This document shows, one piece after another, positions 1 through 5,799 of a stretch of DNA of 6,053 bases. This stretch comes from Porticoccaceae bacterium. Lineage in GTDB: Bacteria > Pseudomonadota > Gammaproteobacteria > Pseudomonadales > Porticoccaceae. Numbering within the stretch: the first letter of the stretch is position 1; the number at the start of each line of letters is the position of its first letter. The notes under the pieces were generated by a model that worked only from the letters and a program-made list of their open reading frames with translations, ran no database searches and was not told the DNA's origin. The stretch lies in assembly GCA_023255165.1 (NCBI GenBank), contig JALRJD010000159.1, forward strand, positions 1 through 6,053, written 5' to 3'. The position numbers were made by a program, and so were the translations under genes.

Positions 1-455
1 GAGGTGGTCATCATCAGAAAGATCAGAATTGAGCCGACCGCAGTAATGGTGAAGTAAGGTAACGCCAGTGGGAATATCTCGCCAATGGCGCCGGATAGCG
101 TCAAAAACTCTGTTCGAAAAACCAGCGCAAACGCGGTAAAAAATAGCGCGGTAATCGCTGCCAGTGTATAGGCCTGCCCCAGAATTCGCTCAGCTTCCTC
201 TTTATCTCCGGCACCCATACTCATACCCATAAGCACGACCGAGCCAATCGAGATACCCATGGCCAGCGAAACCATAACAAACAGACTGATCTGCGATATA
301 GACACCGCGGCAATGGCCTCGGAGGAAATTTTGGCAACCCAGAACGCATCCACCAGGTTATAAAGGGTGTGAAAAAACATCGATAGCATCATCGGCCACG
401 CGACCGACCACAGCTGCCTGGGAATATTACCTTTAGTGAGATCCTGTCCGTGCAT
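1..455 (-). CDS. MATE family multidrug/cation antiporter, N-terminal 151 residues (C-terminus outside window)
   Basis: Inner-membrane transporter expected to export organic cations or drugs in exchange for Na+ or H+. Reading leftward from the ATG at 455-453, the frame stays open for 151 codons to the window edge, about a third of a normal 450-residue MATE protein. It begins MHGQDLTKGNIPRQLW, the usual MATE opening before TM1. TM1 spans about residues 15-40 and carries Pro21 and Asp36 in a NLVDAFWV context, matching the TM1 aspartate essential for cation coupling in NorM-type proteins. Further hydrophobic segments lie at about 46-78, 93-113 and 127-151, and the loop GAGDKEEAERILGQA (about 81-95) is typical of the family. 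AAGGAG lies 12 nt upstream of the ATG, which is rather far. An in-frame TTG at 509-507, five bases after GGAGG, is an alternative start adding 18 residues, but those residues look unlike a MATE N-terminus. The gene has its own promoter, so it need not share a transcript with the gene upstream. Substrate unknown. Confidence 0.9.
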   Translation of the reverse strand, partial: MHGQDLTKGNIPRQLWSVAWPMMLSMFFHTLYNLVDAFWVAKISSEAIAAVSISQISLFVMVSLAMGISIGSVVLMGMSMGAGDKEEAERILGQAYTLAAITALFFTAFALVFRTEFLTLSGAIGEIFPLALPYFTITAVGSILIFLMMTT

Positions 456-500
456 GGACGCAATTAACTCCTTTTGTGGGCGGAATGAAGTAAGACCGAC

Positions 501-543
501 GATGCGCAATGCATCCTCCAGTAATCCAGAGTTGGGTTACTGG
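501..543 (-). promoter_or_regulatory. Two predicted RNA hairpins in the MATE 5' leader
   Basis: The first hairpin, 543-518 on the minus strand, has a perfect 7-bp stem CCAGTAA/TTACTGG. Its interior adds CCA/TGG around a tetraloop ACTC after one mismatch. The second, 515-501, pairs GATGC with GCATC across a 5-nt loop. Between them lies GGAGG, a Shine-Dalgarno-like sequence. Both precede the MATE start codon and follow the predicted promoter, so they would be transcribed. I do not recognise a known riboswitch class. The stems are seen in the sequence; a regulatory role is inferred. Confidence 0.4.
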
Positions 544-572
544 CGGGATTTGCTGTCTGGTGTGAAACTAAG

Positions 573-600
573 AATATAGTTCAAAAAAGCAATAGTTCAA
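573..600 (-). promoter_or_regulatory. Predicted sigma70 promoter of the MATE gene
   Basis: On the minus strand there is a -35 TTGAAC (600-595), a 16-nt spacer and a -10 TATATT (578-573), in an otherwise gene-free gap. Transcription would start near 566, giving a leader of about 110 nt before the ATG at 455. Prediction from consensus match only. Confidence 0.5.
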
Positions 601-604
601 AAAA
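576..604. repeat. Tandem direct repeat (two 13-bp copies, 16-bp period) over the MATE promoter
   Basis: ATAGTTCAAAAAA occurs at 576-588 and again, identical, at 592-604, separated by GCA. The upstream copy (on the minus strand) contains the -35 element and the downstream copy ends inside the -10. The position suggests an operator for a regulator, but duplication by slippage is equally possible. Confidence 0.75.
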
Positions 605-635
605 AACGGCGGGGAATTTTCGGTTGCAGAATTGC

Positions 636-1397
636 TTACTCACCAGCACCGGCCCGCGAGCTCTCGGTAGATTCCACCAACACCCGGGCGGTAAGCTGGT
701 CAAGTTTTTCCCATAGCGCAGACGGCATATCAATGCCCTGCTCCAGCGCGTCGGCCCAGGCCTGCTGCAAGCTTTGGGCGGAACAGGTATTACCCGCCTG
801 GTGGCTGATCTCTGTTGGTGATATCTCGGCTAACAGATCAGGTAAACTTCTTTGCTCTACCGTGCAGATAATAAATAGCGACTGCTTAATCTCCGAGTCC
901 TCAGTCTTAAAAGAAGTCTTATAAGGAAGCGTTGTTAACGCTGGGAAGCTCTCCCCCGCGGCGATAGTCGCCATGTAAAAACTGTCCTGTCTGCGCCATC
1001 CCGCGGCCAGATTTAGACCTCGCTGTGCGGCATTGCTCAGGCGCTCAAGAACCATCAGACGATTGCGGCAGTTATCCAAACGCAGGGTCACCGAGCGATT
1101 TTTGCGCGCCAGGGCGCAAGCGAGATCGATAATTTGACTGGCGCAGAGCAGGCAGCTGGCGCCCTGGGCATCGAGCACGGGATTAGCACTATCGCTGCTG
1201 TAGCTTAATGCTCGGGATTGACCAGTTGCGCTGTCGAGAAAAGGCAGCGCGTGGTGGAGAATCTCAAGGCCGTTGAGACCGGCCATCTGTGCCCAGCTAA
1301 CCATGGCGGCGGCATCAATATAGTCGCCGTAGCTGAACCCCAGACCCTCGAAGGACTTTTTCAGCGCAGCACTGAGCTCATTTTTGGAGACCTTCAT
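636..1397 (-). CDS. DUF3726-like protein of unknown function
   Basis: Soluble 253-residue protein with no signal peptide or membrane segment. The N-terminus (MKVSKNELSAALKKSFEGLG, then GDYIDAAAMVSWAQMAGLNG, about residues 1-43) has the form I associate with DUF3726 proteins: a helix of about 20 residues, a short GxxxGD link and a second amphipathic helix ending in GLxG. That pattern also recalls the N-terminal cap of the malate/L-lactate dehydrogenase (Ldh_2) family, although I see no NAD-binding signature, so catalysis is not claimed. The C-terminal third (about 190-253) is predicted helical and acidic. The start is the ATG at 1397, 15 nt after the TAA of the upstream gene with no strong ribosome-binding site, which suggests co-transcription and perhaps translational coupling. 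The next gene downstream, MATE, is 180 nt away behind its own promoter. A T8 run (604-597, minus strand) lies downstream of the stop, but no convincing stem precedes it. Family assignment is from memory of sequence style; function unknown. Confidence 0.75.
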   Translation of the reverse strand: MKVSKNELSAALKKSFEGLGFSYGDYIDAAAMVSWAQMAGLNGLEILHHALPFLDSATGQSRALSYSSDSANPVLDAQGASCLLCASQIIDLACALARKNRSVTLRLDNCRNRLMVLERLSNAAQRGLNLAAGWRRQDSFYMATIAAGESFPALTTLPYKTSFKTEDSEIKQSLFIICTVEQRSLPDLLAEISPTEISHQAGNTCSAQSLQQAWADALEQGIDMPSALWEKLDQLTARVLVESTESSRAGAGE

Positions 1398-1412
1398 CCC
1401 GTGGCGGCCTGA

Positions 1413-2138
1413 TTAGTTGGCAGGTTTAACGGGGAACTGCCAGCCGTCCGCAAGCCGGTCGGCGATCTGCGGCGCGCCCTGAAACATGGTATTGCGCACC
1501 CACAGGCGCGAGCGCGGATCAAACTTGCTGACGCCAAAGAACGACAGCTTGCAGCGCAGCAGATGCATCGGCAGCACCTCTTTGTGCACCAGGTTTTCGC
1601 GAATCTCGCCATAGCGGCAGTTGGCCATGGTCTGGATGCGACAGATAATGCCGCGATACTCTGGCTGCCGCAGCAGGAAGTGAGCGATATCATCGTCCGG
1701 ATATTCCGCCAGATAAGCGCAGATCGCATCGTAACAGTCGCGAACGGAACGGCCGATTGCCAGCGGCATCTGTCGCTCCGCGCCAATATCAATATCGGTC
1801 TGACCGAGGCGCGGCTCCATTTTCTCTTCCGAGCGATACCAGAACACACCCTGCTCCTGGGGCTGGGAGAAATCAATTTTCAGTGCCCAGTCATAGGCGC
1901 TTTCGATGCTGATGCGCAGTTCACGCAATGGCATTTCCGGCACGAGATCATAGCGTTCAGTAACATCCATCTGCTCTTCAAGACCATCGACCAGCTGCGG
2001 GTAAAGTTCGATCAGCAGACTATTGACCAACTCCTGGGTTTCAACACGCCAGTTAGCCTGGGCATGCTCGGTAAGCTGTTGCCAGTTACTGAGGTCGGCG
2101 CCATGGGTTTGCAGCCAGGGCAGCACGACCTGTTGCAA
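1413..2138 (-). CDS. Unrecognised cytoplasmic protein, probably missing its native N-terminus
   Basis: I do not recognise this 241-residue protein. It is soluble, with no signal peptide or membrane helix. It has an acidic first quarter (about 30-65), a segment RYDLVPEMPLRELRISIESA (62-81), then MEPRLGQTDIDIGAERQMPL (107-126), and a basic, Cys- and His-bearing C-terminal part (C166, C174, H185, H192, C196) that runs on to residue 241. The coding is clearly real: codon use matches the neighbours, and the next gene follows after 15 nt. The start is doubtful. The frame opens at a TTG (2138-2136) without a ribosome-binding site and is closed by a TGA only 12 bases upstream (2150-2148), precisely where the TonB receptor reading frame loses its sense. 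The simplest reading is that the true 5' end was replaced by receptor sequence. An internal ATG at 1970, preceded by GAAGAG, is another possible start. It may work with the DUF3726-like neighbour, by gene order only. Confidence 0.65.
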   Translation of the reverse strand: MQQVVLPWLQTHGADLSNWQQLTEHAQANWRVETQELVNSLLIELYPQLVDGLEEQMDVTERYDLVPEMPLRELRISIESAYDWALKIDFSQPQEQGVFWYRSEEKMEPRLGQTDIDIGAERQMPLAIGRSVRDCYDAICAYLAEYPDDDIAHFLLRQPEYRGIICRIQTMANCRYGEIRENLVHKEVLPMHLLRCKLSFFGVSKFDPRSRLWVRNTMFQGAPQIADRLADGWQFPVKPAN

Positions 2139-2836
2139 CTCGTCGCTTCAACGGTGCGCGTACCGTGCACGTTGTCGATATAACCGCCTTTGTCGTCGCG
2201 ATAAACCACACCACGCAGAGTGACTGCGTCATTAATCGGCAGGTTGTACATCAGTTCGACATTATTATTGGTGCCGCCTTCGTTCATGCTTGAGAAACCA
2301 AGCTTCAACTTACCATAGGCCGCTGAAGGATCAGGCTTGTTAGTAATCAAACGCACAGTACCCGCCTGTGAGCTTGCACCGAACAGCGTGCCCTGAGGAC
2401 CAGCCAACACTTCTACGCGGCTCAAGTCAGCTGCGTAGACATCCAGGTTACGACCTGGTTGTGCCAGCGGTTGCTCATCGAGATAGAAGGCCACGTTTGG
2501 CGCCAAACCGGCTACACCGGCAATTGAGATCGGAGGAGTTGTCGATGCGATACCACGGATATAAATAGTATTCTGTCCTGGTCCACTACCACCGGCGGTG
2601 ACACCAGGCAGTTGGATCAGATAATCTTCGAAGTTTGAGACGCCCAGCTGATCGAGCTTCTCGGAGGTGATAGCTGATACTTTTACTGGAATGTCCTGAG
2701 TACTGGCTGAGGTTTTGGTCGCTGTAACGATAACCTCTTCAAGGGCTTCCGCAGTTGTGATTCCCGCAGCACTGGCAGCGATGCCAGCAGCAATAACGGA
2801 TACGACCGCTCTGCTTACTTTGGTTTTTCTAAACAT
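2012..2836 (-). pseudogene. TonB-dependent outer-membrane receptor, truncated after plug and first barrel strands
   Basis: This is the N-terminal fragment of an outer-membrane receptor that would import a siderophore, vitamin or glycan using TonB energy. The ATG at 2836 follows GGGGAG with a 6-nt spacer. Residues 1-31 form a signal peptide (MFRKTKVSRAVV, hydrophobic core, cleavage likely near TTAEA). EEVIVTATKT (33-42) fits the TonB-box region. The plug spans about 45-165 and contains IYIRGI and the signature RVEVLAGPQGTLFG, then AGTVRLITNKP. Residues from about 170 look like first barrel strands, up to NVHGTRTVEA near residue 231 (about 2144). After that the frame enters the unrecognised gene in another frame, giving about 43 nonsense codons (Cys-, Ser- and Pro-rich) to a TGA at 2014-2012. 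Family members are usually 700-900 residues, so nearly all of the barrel is absent and the product cannot be a working receptor. This is either a deletion scar or an assembly join. Substrate cannot be told. Confidence 0.85.
2138..2150. other. Junction between TonB receptor fragment and unrelated downstream gene
   Basis: Read leftward, receptor sense continues through GTT GAA GCG (2152-2144) and the unrecognised gene's sense begins by GAG TTG CAA CAG (2141-2133) in a different frame. The break therefore lies within about 10 bases. No inverted repeat, target-site duplication or transposase remnant is visible, so an insertion sequence is not the obvious cause. Illegitimate recombination, a deletion, or a chimeric contig would all look like this. 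Confidence 0.6.
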
Positions 2837-2901
2837 ATGTTGCTCCCCGTAAAGAAAGATAATGATTTATAGAGCTCTTTTAACTACCGGCTTTTGTTTT
2901 C

Positions 2902-2922
2902 GGGCTTTCAATAGCCCTTTTT
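2902..2922 (+). terminator. Short hairpin plus T-run, plus-strand orientation
   Basis: GGGCT (2902-2906), a 6-nt loop TTCAAT, AGCCC (2913-2917), then TTTTT (2918-2922). This is a minimal Rho-independent terminator shape for rightward transcription, but no plus-strand gene lies upstream. It may instead act as a hairpin in the leftward receptor leader, where no T-run follows it. The stem is only 5 bp. Confidence 0.3.
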
Positions 2923-2954
2923 ACTTATCCATTTCTTGCCAATAACCCATGGAT

Positions 2955-2981
2955 ACTCTACCAGCCACTGGGGAGACACAA
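2955..2981 (-). promoter_or_regulatory. Possible promoter of the TonB receptor
   Basis: On the minus strand TTGTGT (2981-2976) lies 15 nt before TGG-TAGAGT, an extended -10-like element (-10 at 2960-2955). Shifting the -10 two bases downstream to GAGTAT gives a 17-nt spacer. AT-rich sequence lies immediately upstream. The match is moderate and the leader to the ATG would be about 110 nt. Weak support. Confidence 0.25.
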
Positions 2982-3156
2982 ATTAAAAAGGCAAATAGAT
3001 TTATAAATTAAACTTATCAGATACCGGTGCGACATCCTGTATCGCTTATCAATCCGCGGGGTACGGCTGTTTGCGTTGTTTTGGAAGGCTCTGCCGAGAT
3101 GAGCACTTGATCCCGATCTCGACATATTTTTGGAGAAGTGAATGATAAAACTTATT

Positions 3157-3194
3157 AAAAACCGCGCAGGAATTTTTTAACTGCACAGAAGCGG
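3157..3194 (-). terminator. Possible Rho-independent terminator of the S1 protein gene
   Basis: It lies one base after the TAA of the S1 gene. On the minus strand CCGC (3194-3191) and GCAG (3184-3181) pair with CTGC (3169-3166) and GCGG (3165-3162). The 6-nt bulge is on one side only, and TTTTT (3161-3157) follows directly. The interrupted stem makes it weaker than a classic terminator. Confidence 0.4.
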
Positions 3195-3195
3195 G

Positions 3196-4035
3196 TTAAA
3201 TCCTGTCCGCCAGCTTAATTTGGCCAGGCTCGATAACTATGCGCCGACTCTTATAAAGAGTACCCAAAGCCTGCTTGTACTTTTTCTTCGAAACCTTGAA
3301 CTGGCGATAGATTTCATCCGGTTCGCTTTTGTCGGTGAGGGTTAAAACGCCGCCCGCCGCACGCAGCTTTTCAATAATCTGTTCACCCAGATCATGATCG
3401 CCTTGCAATGTGCCCTGAGAGATCAGCAGATCGATCTTGCCGTCAGGGCGAATATTTTTCACAAATCCCGGCAGACGCTCGCCGATTTTCAGTGGACGAA
3501 AAGCATCGTCGCGGAAAATCAAACCCAGATACTGATTATTGATCACCGCTTTGTAACCGAGGTCGGTGCGCCCGGCAATCAGCAGATCAACTGGCTGGCG
3601 AGGTTTAATCCACACCGACTCTTCGGCGAGATGATCCTGCAGCCTGGTTGACGCAGCAATGCGATCGGTCTCTTGATCGTGGAACACATAAACCACATAG
3701 GAGTAACCCACTTCCATGGGTTTGTGCTGCTCGCTGTAGGGTACCAGCAGATCTTTCGGCAGACCCCAGTCCATAAAGGCGCCGGCATTATTGATATCGA
3801 CAACCTTGAGCATTTCGCAGCGTCCGACCTCCACCTTGGGAGTTTCGGTGGTGGCAATCAGCAGATCTTCGGAGTCGAAATAGAGAAACACATCGACCCA
3901 GTCACCGATTTCGCAGCCCTCTGGCACATAGCGCTGCGGCAGCAGAATTGTGTCGTGCTCGCCGCCATCCAGGTAGACGCCGAAGTCGACCTCTTTAACC
4001 ACCTGTAATTTATTGAACTTTCCGATTTCCGCCAT
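3196..4035 (-). CDS. CvfB/YitL-type S1 RNA-binding protein
   Basis: Cytoplasmic protein of the CvfB/YitL family (COG2996), built from three S1-like beta-barrels and a C-terminal winged helix. Homologues bind RNA, and CvfB in Staphylococcus aureus affects virulence gene expression; the exact target in Gram-negative bacteria is not settled. At 279 residues it is full length. S1-like unit 1 is about residues 1-64 (GKFNKLQVVKEVDFGVYLDG). Unit 2 is about 68-132 and contains NNAGAFMDWGLPKDLLVP. Unit 3 is about 145-212 (RTDLGYKAVINNQYLGLIF through GKIDLLIS). The winged helix is about 215-279, with FKVSKKKYKQALGTLYKSRR as the recognition-helix region. Such proteins are sometimes mislabelled as GntR regulators because of this last domain. 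The ATG at 4035 has only a weak ribosome-binding site (TAAG). It is divergent from the MFS gene and probably monocistronic, with a possible terminator just after its stop. Confidence 0.9.
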   Translation of the reverse strand: MAEIGKFNKLQVVKEVDFGVYLDGGEHDTILLPQRYVPEGCEIGDWVDVFLYFDSEDLLIATTETPKVEVGRCEMLKVVDINNAGAFMDWGLPKDLLVPYSEQHKPMEVGYSYVVYVFHDQETDRIAASTRLQDHLAEESVWIKPRQPVDLLIAGRTDLGYKAVINNQYLGLIFRDDAFRPLKIGERLPGFVKNIRPDGKIDLLISQGTLQGDHDLGEQIIEKLRAAGGVLTLTDKSEPDEIYRQFKVSKKKYKQALGTLYKSRRIVIEPGQIKLADRI

Positions 4036-4074
4036 GCCGTCTTATTTCCGCGATATTGTTAGCCACAAATGAGC

Positions 4075-4102
4075 TTGCTGAATTTTACCGCGGCAGTATA
4101 CA
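4075..4102 (+). promoter_or_regulatory. Predicted sigma70 promoter of the MFS gene
   Basis: TTGCTG (4075-4080), a 16-nt spacer and TATACA (4097-4102). It lies inside the longest possible reading frame of the MFS gene and so favours the GTG start at 4156, with a leader of about 47 nt. The -10 sits in GTATAC, which reads TATACT on the other strand (4100-4095), so the same site could serve the divergent S1 gene; no good minus-strand -35 is seen. Confidence 0.4.
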
Positions 4103-4155
4103 GTAGTTGCCGCCCTGTTCCCCCACAAACCCACCGTCCACCTGACGAGCACAAT

Positions 4156-5340
4156 GTGAAAAACTTTACCGCTAGCGGATTTACCAACGTCTGGATTTTG
4201 ACCCTCAGCAATGCCCTGGCGGCCTCTATTATGGCGCTGATGATTTTGGTCGGCAGCCTGGTTGGCAGCGACCTGGCACCCGCTGCCGAGTGGGCCACAC
4301 TGCCGCTTGCCTTGACTATCTGTGGCACCGCAATCGGTATTGTGCCAGCCACTCGAGTGATGCAGCGGATCGGACGCAAGGCTGGCCTGTGGGCCTTTAT
4401 GGGGCTCGGTCTGCTAGCCTGTGCAATTGCCAGCGTGGCACTCGAGCAGCGCAGCTTTAGCCTGTTTTGTCTCGCTGCGGTGATGCTGGGCGCCACCAAC
4501 TCAGCCTTTCAGCAGGTGCGCTTTGCGGCAATGGAATCGGTGTCAGTCGAATCCGCTCCCGATGCCGCCTCGGTGGTGATGCTCGGTGGTATTGTCGCCG
4601 CTTTTATTGGCCCCGAACTGGCGGTAGTGGGCGCACAGATGACTGCCGTAAACTATCAGGGCTCATTCTGGCTCGGCGCGCTGTCAATTCTGTGCGGTGC
4701 CGCACTGCTGGCGGCCTTCAAGCCTACGGAGATGAAATCCACAGTCAAACAGGTCGTACCAAACAGTCTGAGAACCATTTTCGCCGGGCGCGGATTTTTA
4801 CTCGCCGTGGCCGCTGGCGCCGTCTCTTATGTAGTGATGTCGTTTGTAATGACTGGCACGCCGATCAGTATGCACCATACCTATGGCCATTCACTGGTGG
4901 ATACCAAATGGGTGATTCAAAGCCATATCGCCGCCATGTTTCTTCCCTCTTTATTAGCGCCACTGCTATTTAGATGGCTGGGCATTCGCGGGCTGATGCT
5001 GGCAGGCATGGCCTGCTATGGTGCAACCATTGCAATTGGCTATTTCGATATCAGTGTCAGCGGCTTCTGGCTGCAGCTGGTGCTACTCGGCGTGGGTTGG
5101 AATTTTCTGTTTGTCTCCGGCACCGCACTGCTGCCAACCACTCACAGTGAATCAGACCGTTTTAAGGCGCAGGCGATAAATGATTCAACGATATTTTCAC
5201 TGCAGGCACTGGCATCACTTTCCGCGGGCTGGGCGCTGAATTTAATCTCTTGGCAGCAAATGTTGCTGTTGTGCCTGATACCGATCGGCCTGATGTTCTT
5301 GGCCTTGATTGGCGATGCACTTAAAGCGGCCAGGGACTAA
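4156..5340 (+). CDS. Major facilitator superfamily (MFS) transporter
   Basis: Inner-membrane secondary transporter, substrate unknown. From the GTG at 4156 it has 394 residues, the normal size for a 12-helix MFS protein. TM1 covers about 10-36 (NVWILTLSNALAASIMALMI), TM2 about 46-66, and the TM2-TM3 loop RVMQRIGRK (67-75) is the motif A position, in degenerate form. The conserved-looking stretch AVMLGATNSAFQQVRFAAME falls at about residues 108-127. A central polar loop, FKPTEMKSTVKQVVPNSL, separates the two six-helix halves. The frame could open at the ATG at 4069, adding 29 residues, but that stretch is Pro-rich and unlike an MFS N-terminus, lacks a ribosome-binding site and overlaps a promoter. 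The GTG also has only a weak site (GACGAG). It is convergent with queD, with a 27-nt gap and no clear terminator between them. General exporter families are the likely relatives; I cannot narrow this further. Confidence 0.85.
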   Translation: MKNFTASGFTNVWILTLSNALAASIMALMILVGSLVGSDLAPAAEWATLPLALTICGTAIGIVPATRVMQRIGRKAGLWAFMGLGLLACAIASVALEQRSFSLFCLAAVMLGATNSAFQQVRFAAMESVSVESAPDAASVVMLGGIVAAFIGPELAVVGAQMTAVNYQGSFWLGALSILCGAALLAAFKPTEMKSTVKQVVPNSLRTIFAGRGFLLAVAAGAVSYVVMSFVMTGTPISMHHTYGHSLVDTKWVIQSHIAAMFLPSLLAPLLFRWLGIRGLMLAGMACYGATIAIGYFDISVSGFWLQLVLLGVGWNFLFVSGTALLPTTHSESDRFKAQAINDSTIFSLQALASLSAGWALNLISWQQMLLLCLIPIGLMFLALIGDALKAARD

Positions 5341-5367
5341 CTTGCCCAAAGCGACCTGAAGGGAAAT

Positions 5368-5721
5368 CTAACCGCGATAGACACAGCCGCTGGTGCAGGT
5401 TTCTTTTATCGTGATGCAACTGAGCAGAGGCAGCTGCGGTTTGAGTTTATTCCAGATCCAGATCGCCAGATTTTCGCTGGTGGGATTATCCAGCCCTTCA
5501 ACCTCATTGAGGTAATGATGGTCGAGCTGCGCATAGATCGGCGCGAAGGCAGTTTTGATATCACCAAAATCCATAACCCAACCACTGTTATCGCCGACCG
5601 GCCCTTCAACTTCGATGGTAACCAGAAAGGAGTGGCCGTGCAGGCGAGCGCATTTATGCCCCTCGGGAACATTCGGCAAGCGATGTGCGGCTTCGATACT
5701 AAACTCTTTGTAAATCTGCAT
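5368..5721 (-). CDS. queD: 6-carboxy-5,6,7,8-tetrahydropterin synthase QueD
   Basis: Cytoplasmic zinc enzyme that converts 7,8-dihydroneopterin triphosphate to 6-carboxytetrahydropterin, the second step towards preQ0 and queuosine. Length is 117 residues against about 121 for E. coli QueD, and the match runs end to end. Zinc ligands are His13 (EAAHRLP), His28 and His30 (LHGHSF). Cys24 in EGHKCARLHGH is the catalytic cysteine. The Asp67-His68 pair (LDHHYLN) is part of the catalytic relay. PTSENLA (80-86) and Glu107 in KETCTSGCVYRG bind the pterin. All key residues are present, so it should be active. The ATG at 5721 is the only sensible start, although the ribosome-binding site is weak (AGACTAAAA). 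No preQ1-type riboswitch is evident upstream. No other queuosine gene is in the window, but the tRNA-Asp at 5947 is a substrate of the pathway. It is divergent from the tRNA operon and convergent with the MFS gene. Confidence 0.97.
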   Translation of the reverse strand: MQIYKEFSIEAAHRLPNVPEGHKCARLHGHSFLVTIEVEGPVGDNSGWVMDFGDIKTAFAPIYAQLDHHYLNEVEGLDNPTSENLAIWIWNKLKPQLPLLSCITIKETCTSGCVYRG

Positions 5722-5799
5722 TTTTAGTCTGTTGAATGGCTGTGATTGGGGCGTATCTTAGGTCCGCGGAGTGGATATGTATATAGCTATAGAAAAGGT

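Larger units (their letters stand above)
2837..3195. other. Intergenic region between S1 protein gene and TonB receptor fragment
   Basis: A stretch of 359 bases without a convincing gene. It should hold the 3' end of the S1 transcript (3157-3194), a symmetric repeat (3013-3050), an inverted repeat (3095-3121), an AT-rich block (2979-3015), a possible promoter for the receptor (2955-2981), a short hairpin followed by T5 on the plus strand (2902-2922) and the receptor's ribosome-binding site GGGGAG (2843-2848 on the minus strand). A 12-codon ORF with a good ribosome-binding site occurs on the plus strand at 3142-3180, but it is too short to support as a gene. Confidence 0.6.

Noticed and set aside
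501..543. Guanidine (mini-ykkC) riboswitch upstream of an efflux gene
   Set aside because: Two hairpins precede a transporter as in that class, but the required ACGR loop sequences are absent (loops are ACTC and ATTGC).
576..604. CRISPR-like array
   Set aside because: Only two 13-bp copies with a 3-bp gap; no spacers, no leader and no cas genes.
1394..1876. Arg- and Ser-rich 160-residue frame on the minus strand
   Set aside because: It overlaps the unrecognised gene in another frame, and its composition (high Arg, Ser and Cys) is typical of an out-of-frame shadow.
1563..2183. 206-residue plus-strand frame
   Set aside because: It is antisense to the unrecognised gene and crosses the receptor junction; the His/Gln-rich composition is that of a reverse-strand shadow, and it has no ribosome-binding site.
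1413..2836. Simple frameshift within one TonB receptor gene
   Set aside because: The downstream 241 residues are not beta-barrel-like and lack the C-terminal aromatic signature of an outer-membrane protein, so they are not the missing receptor part.
4069..4155. Longer MFS N-terminus from the ATG at 4069
   Set aside because: The extra 29 residues are Pro-rich, lack a ribosome-binding site and overlap a plausible promoter; the first membrane helix fits the GTG start at 4156.
5341..5367. Bidirectional terminator between MFS gene and queD
   Set aside because: No stem with adjacent T-run can be drawn in the 27-nt gap.
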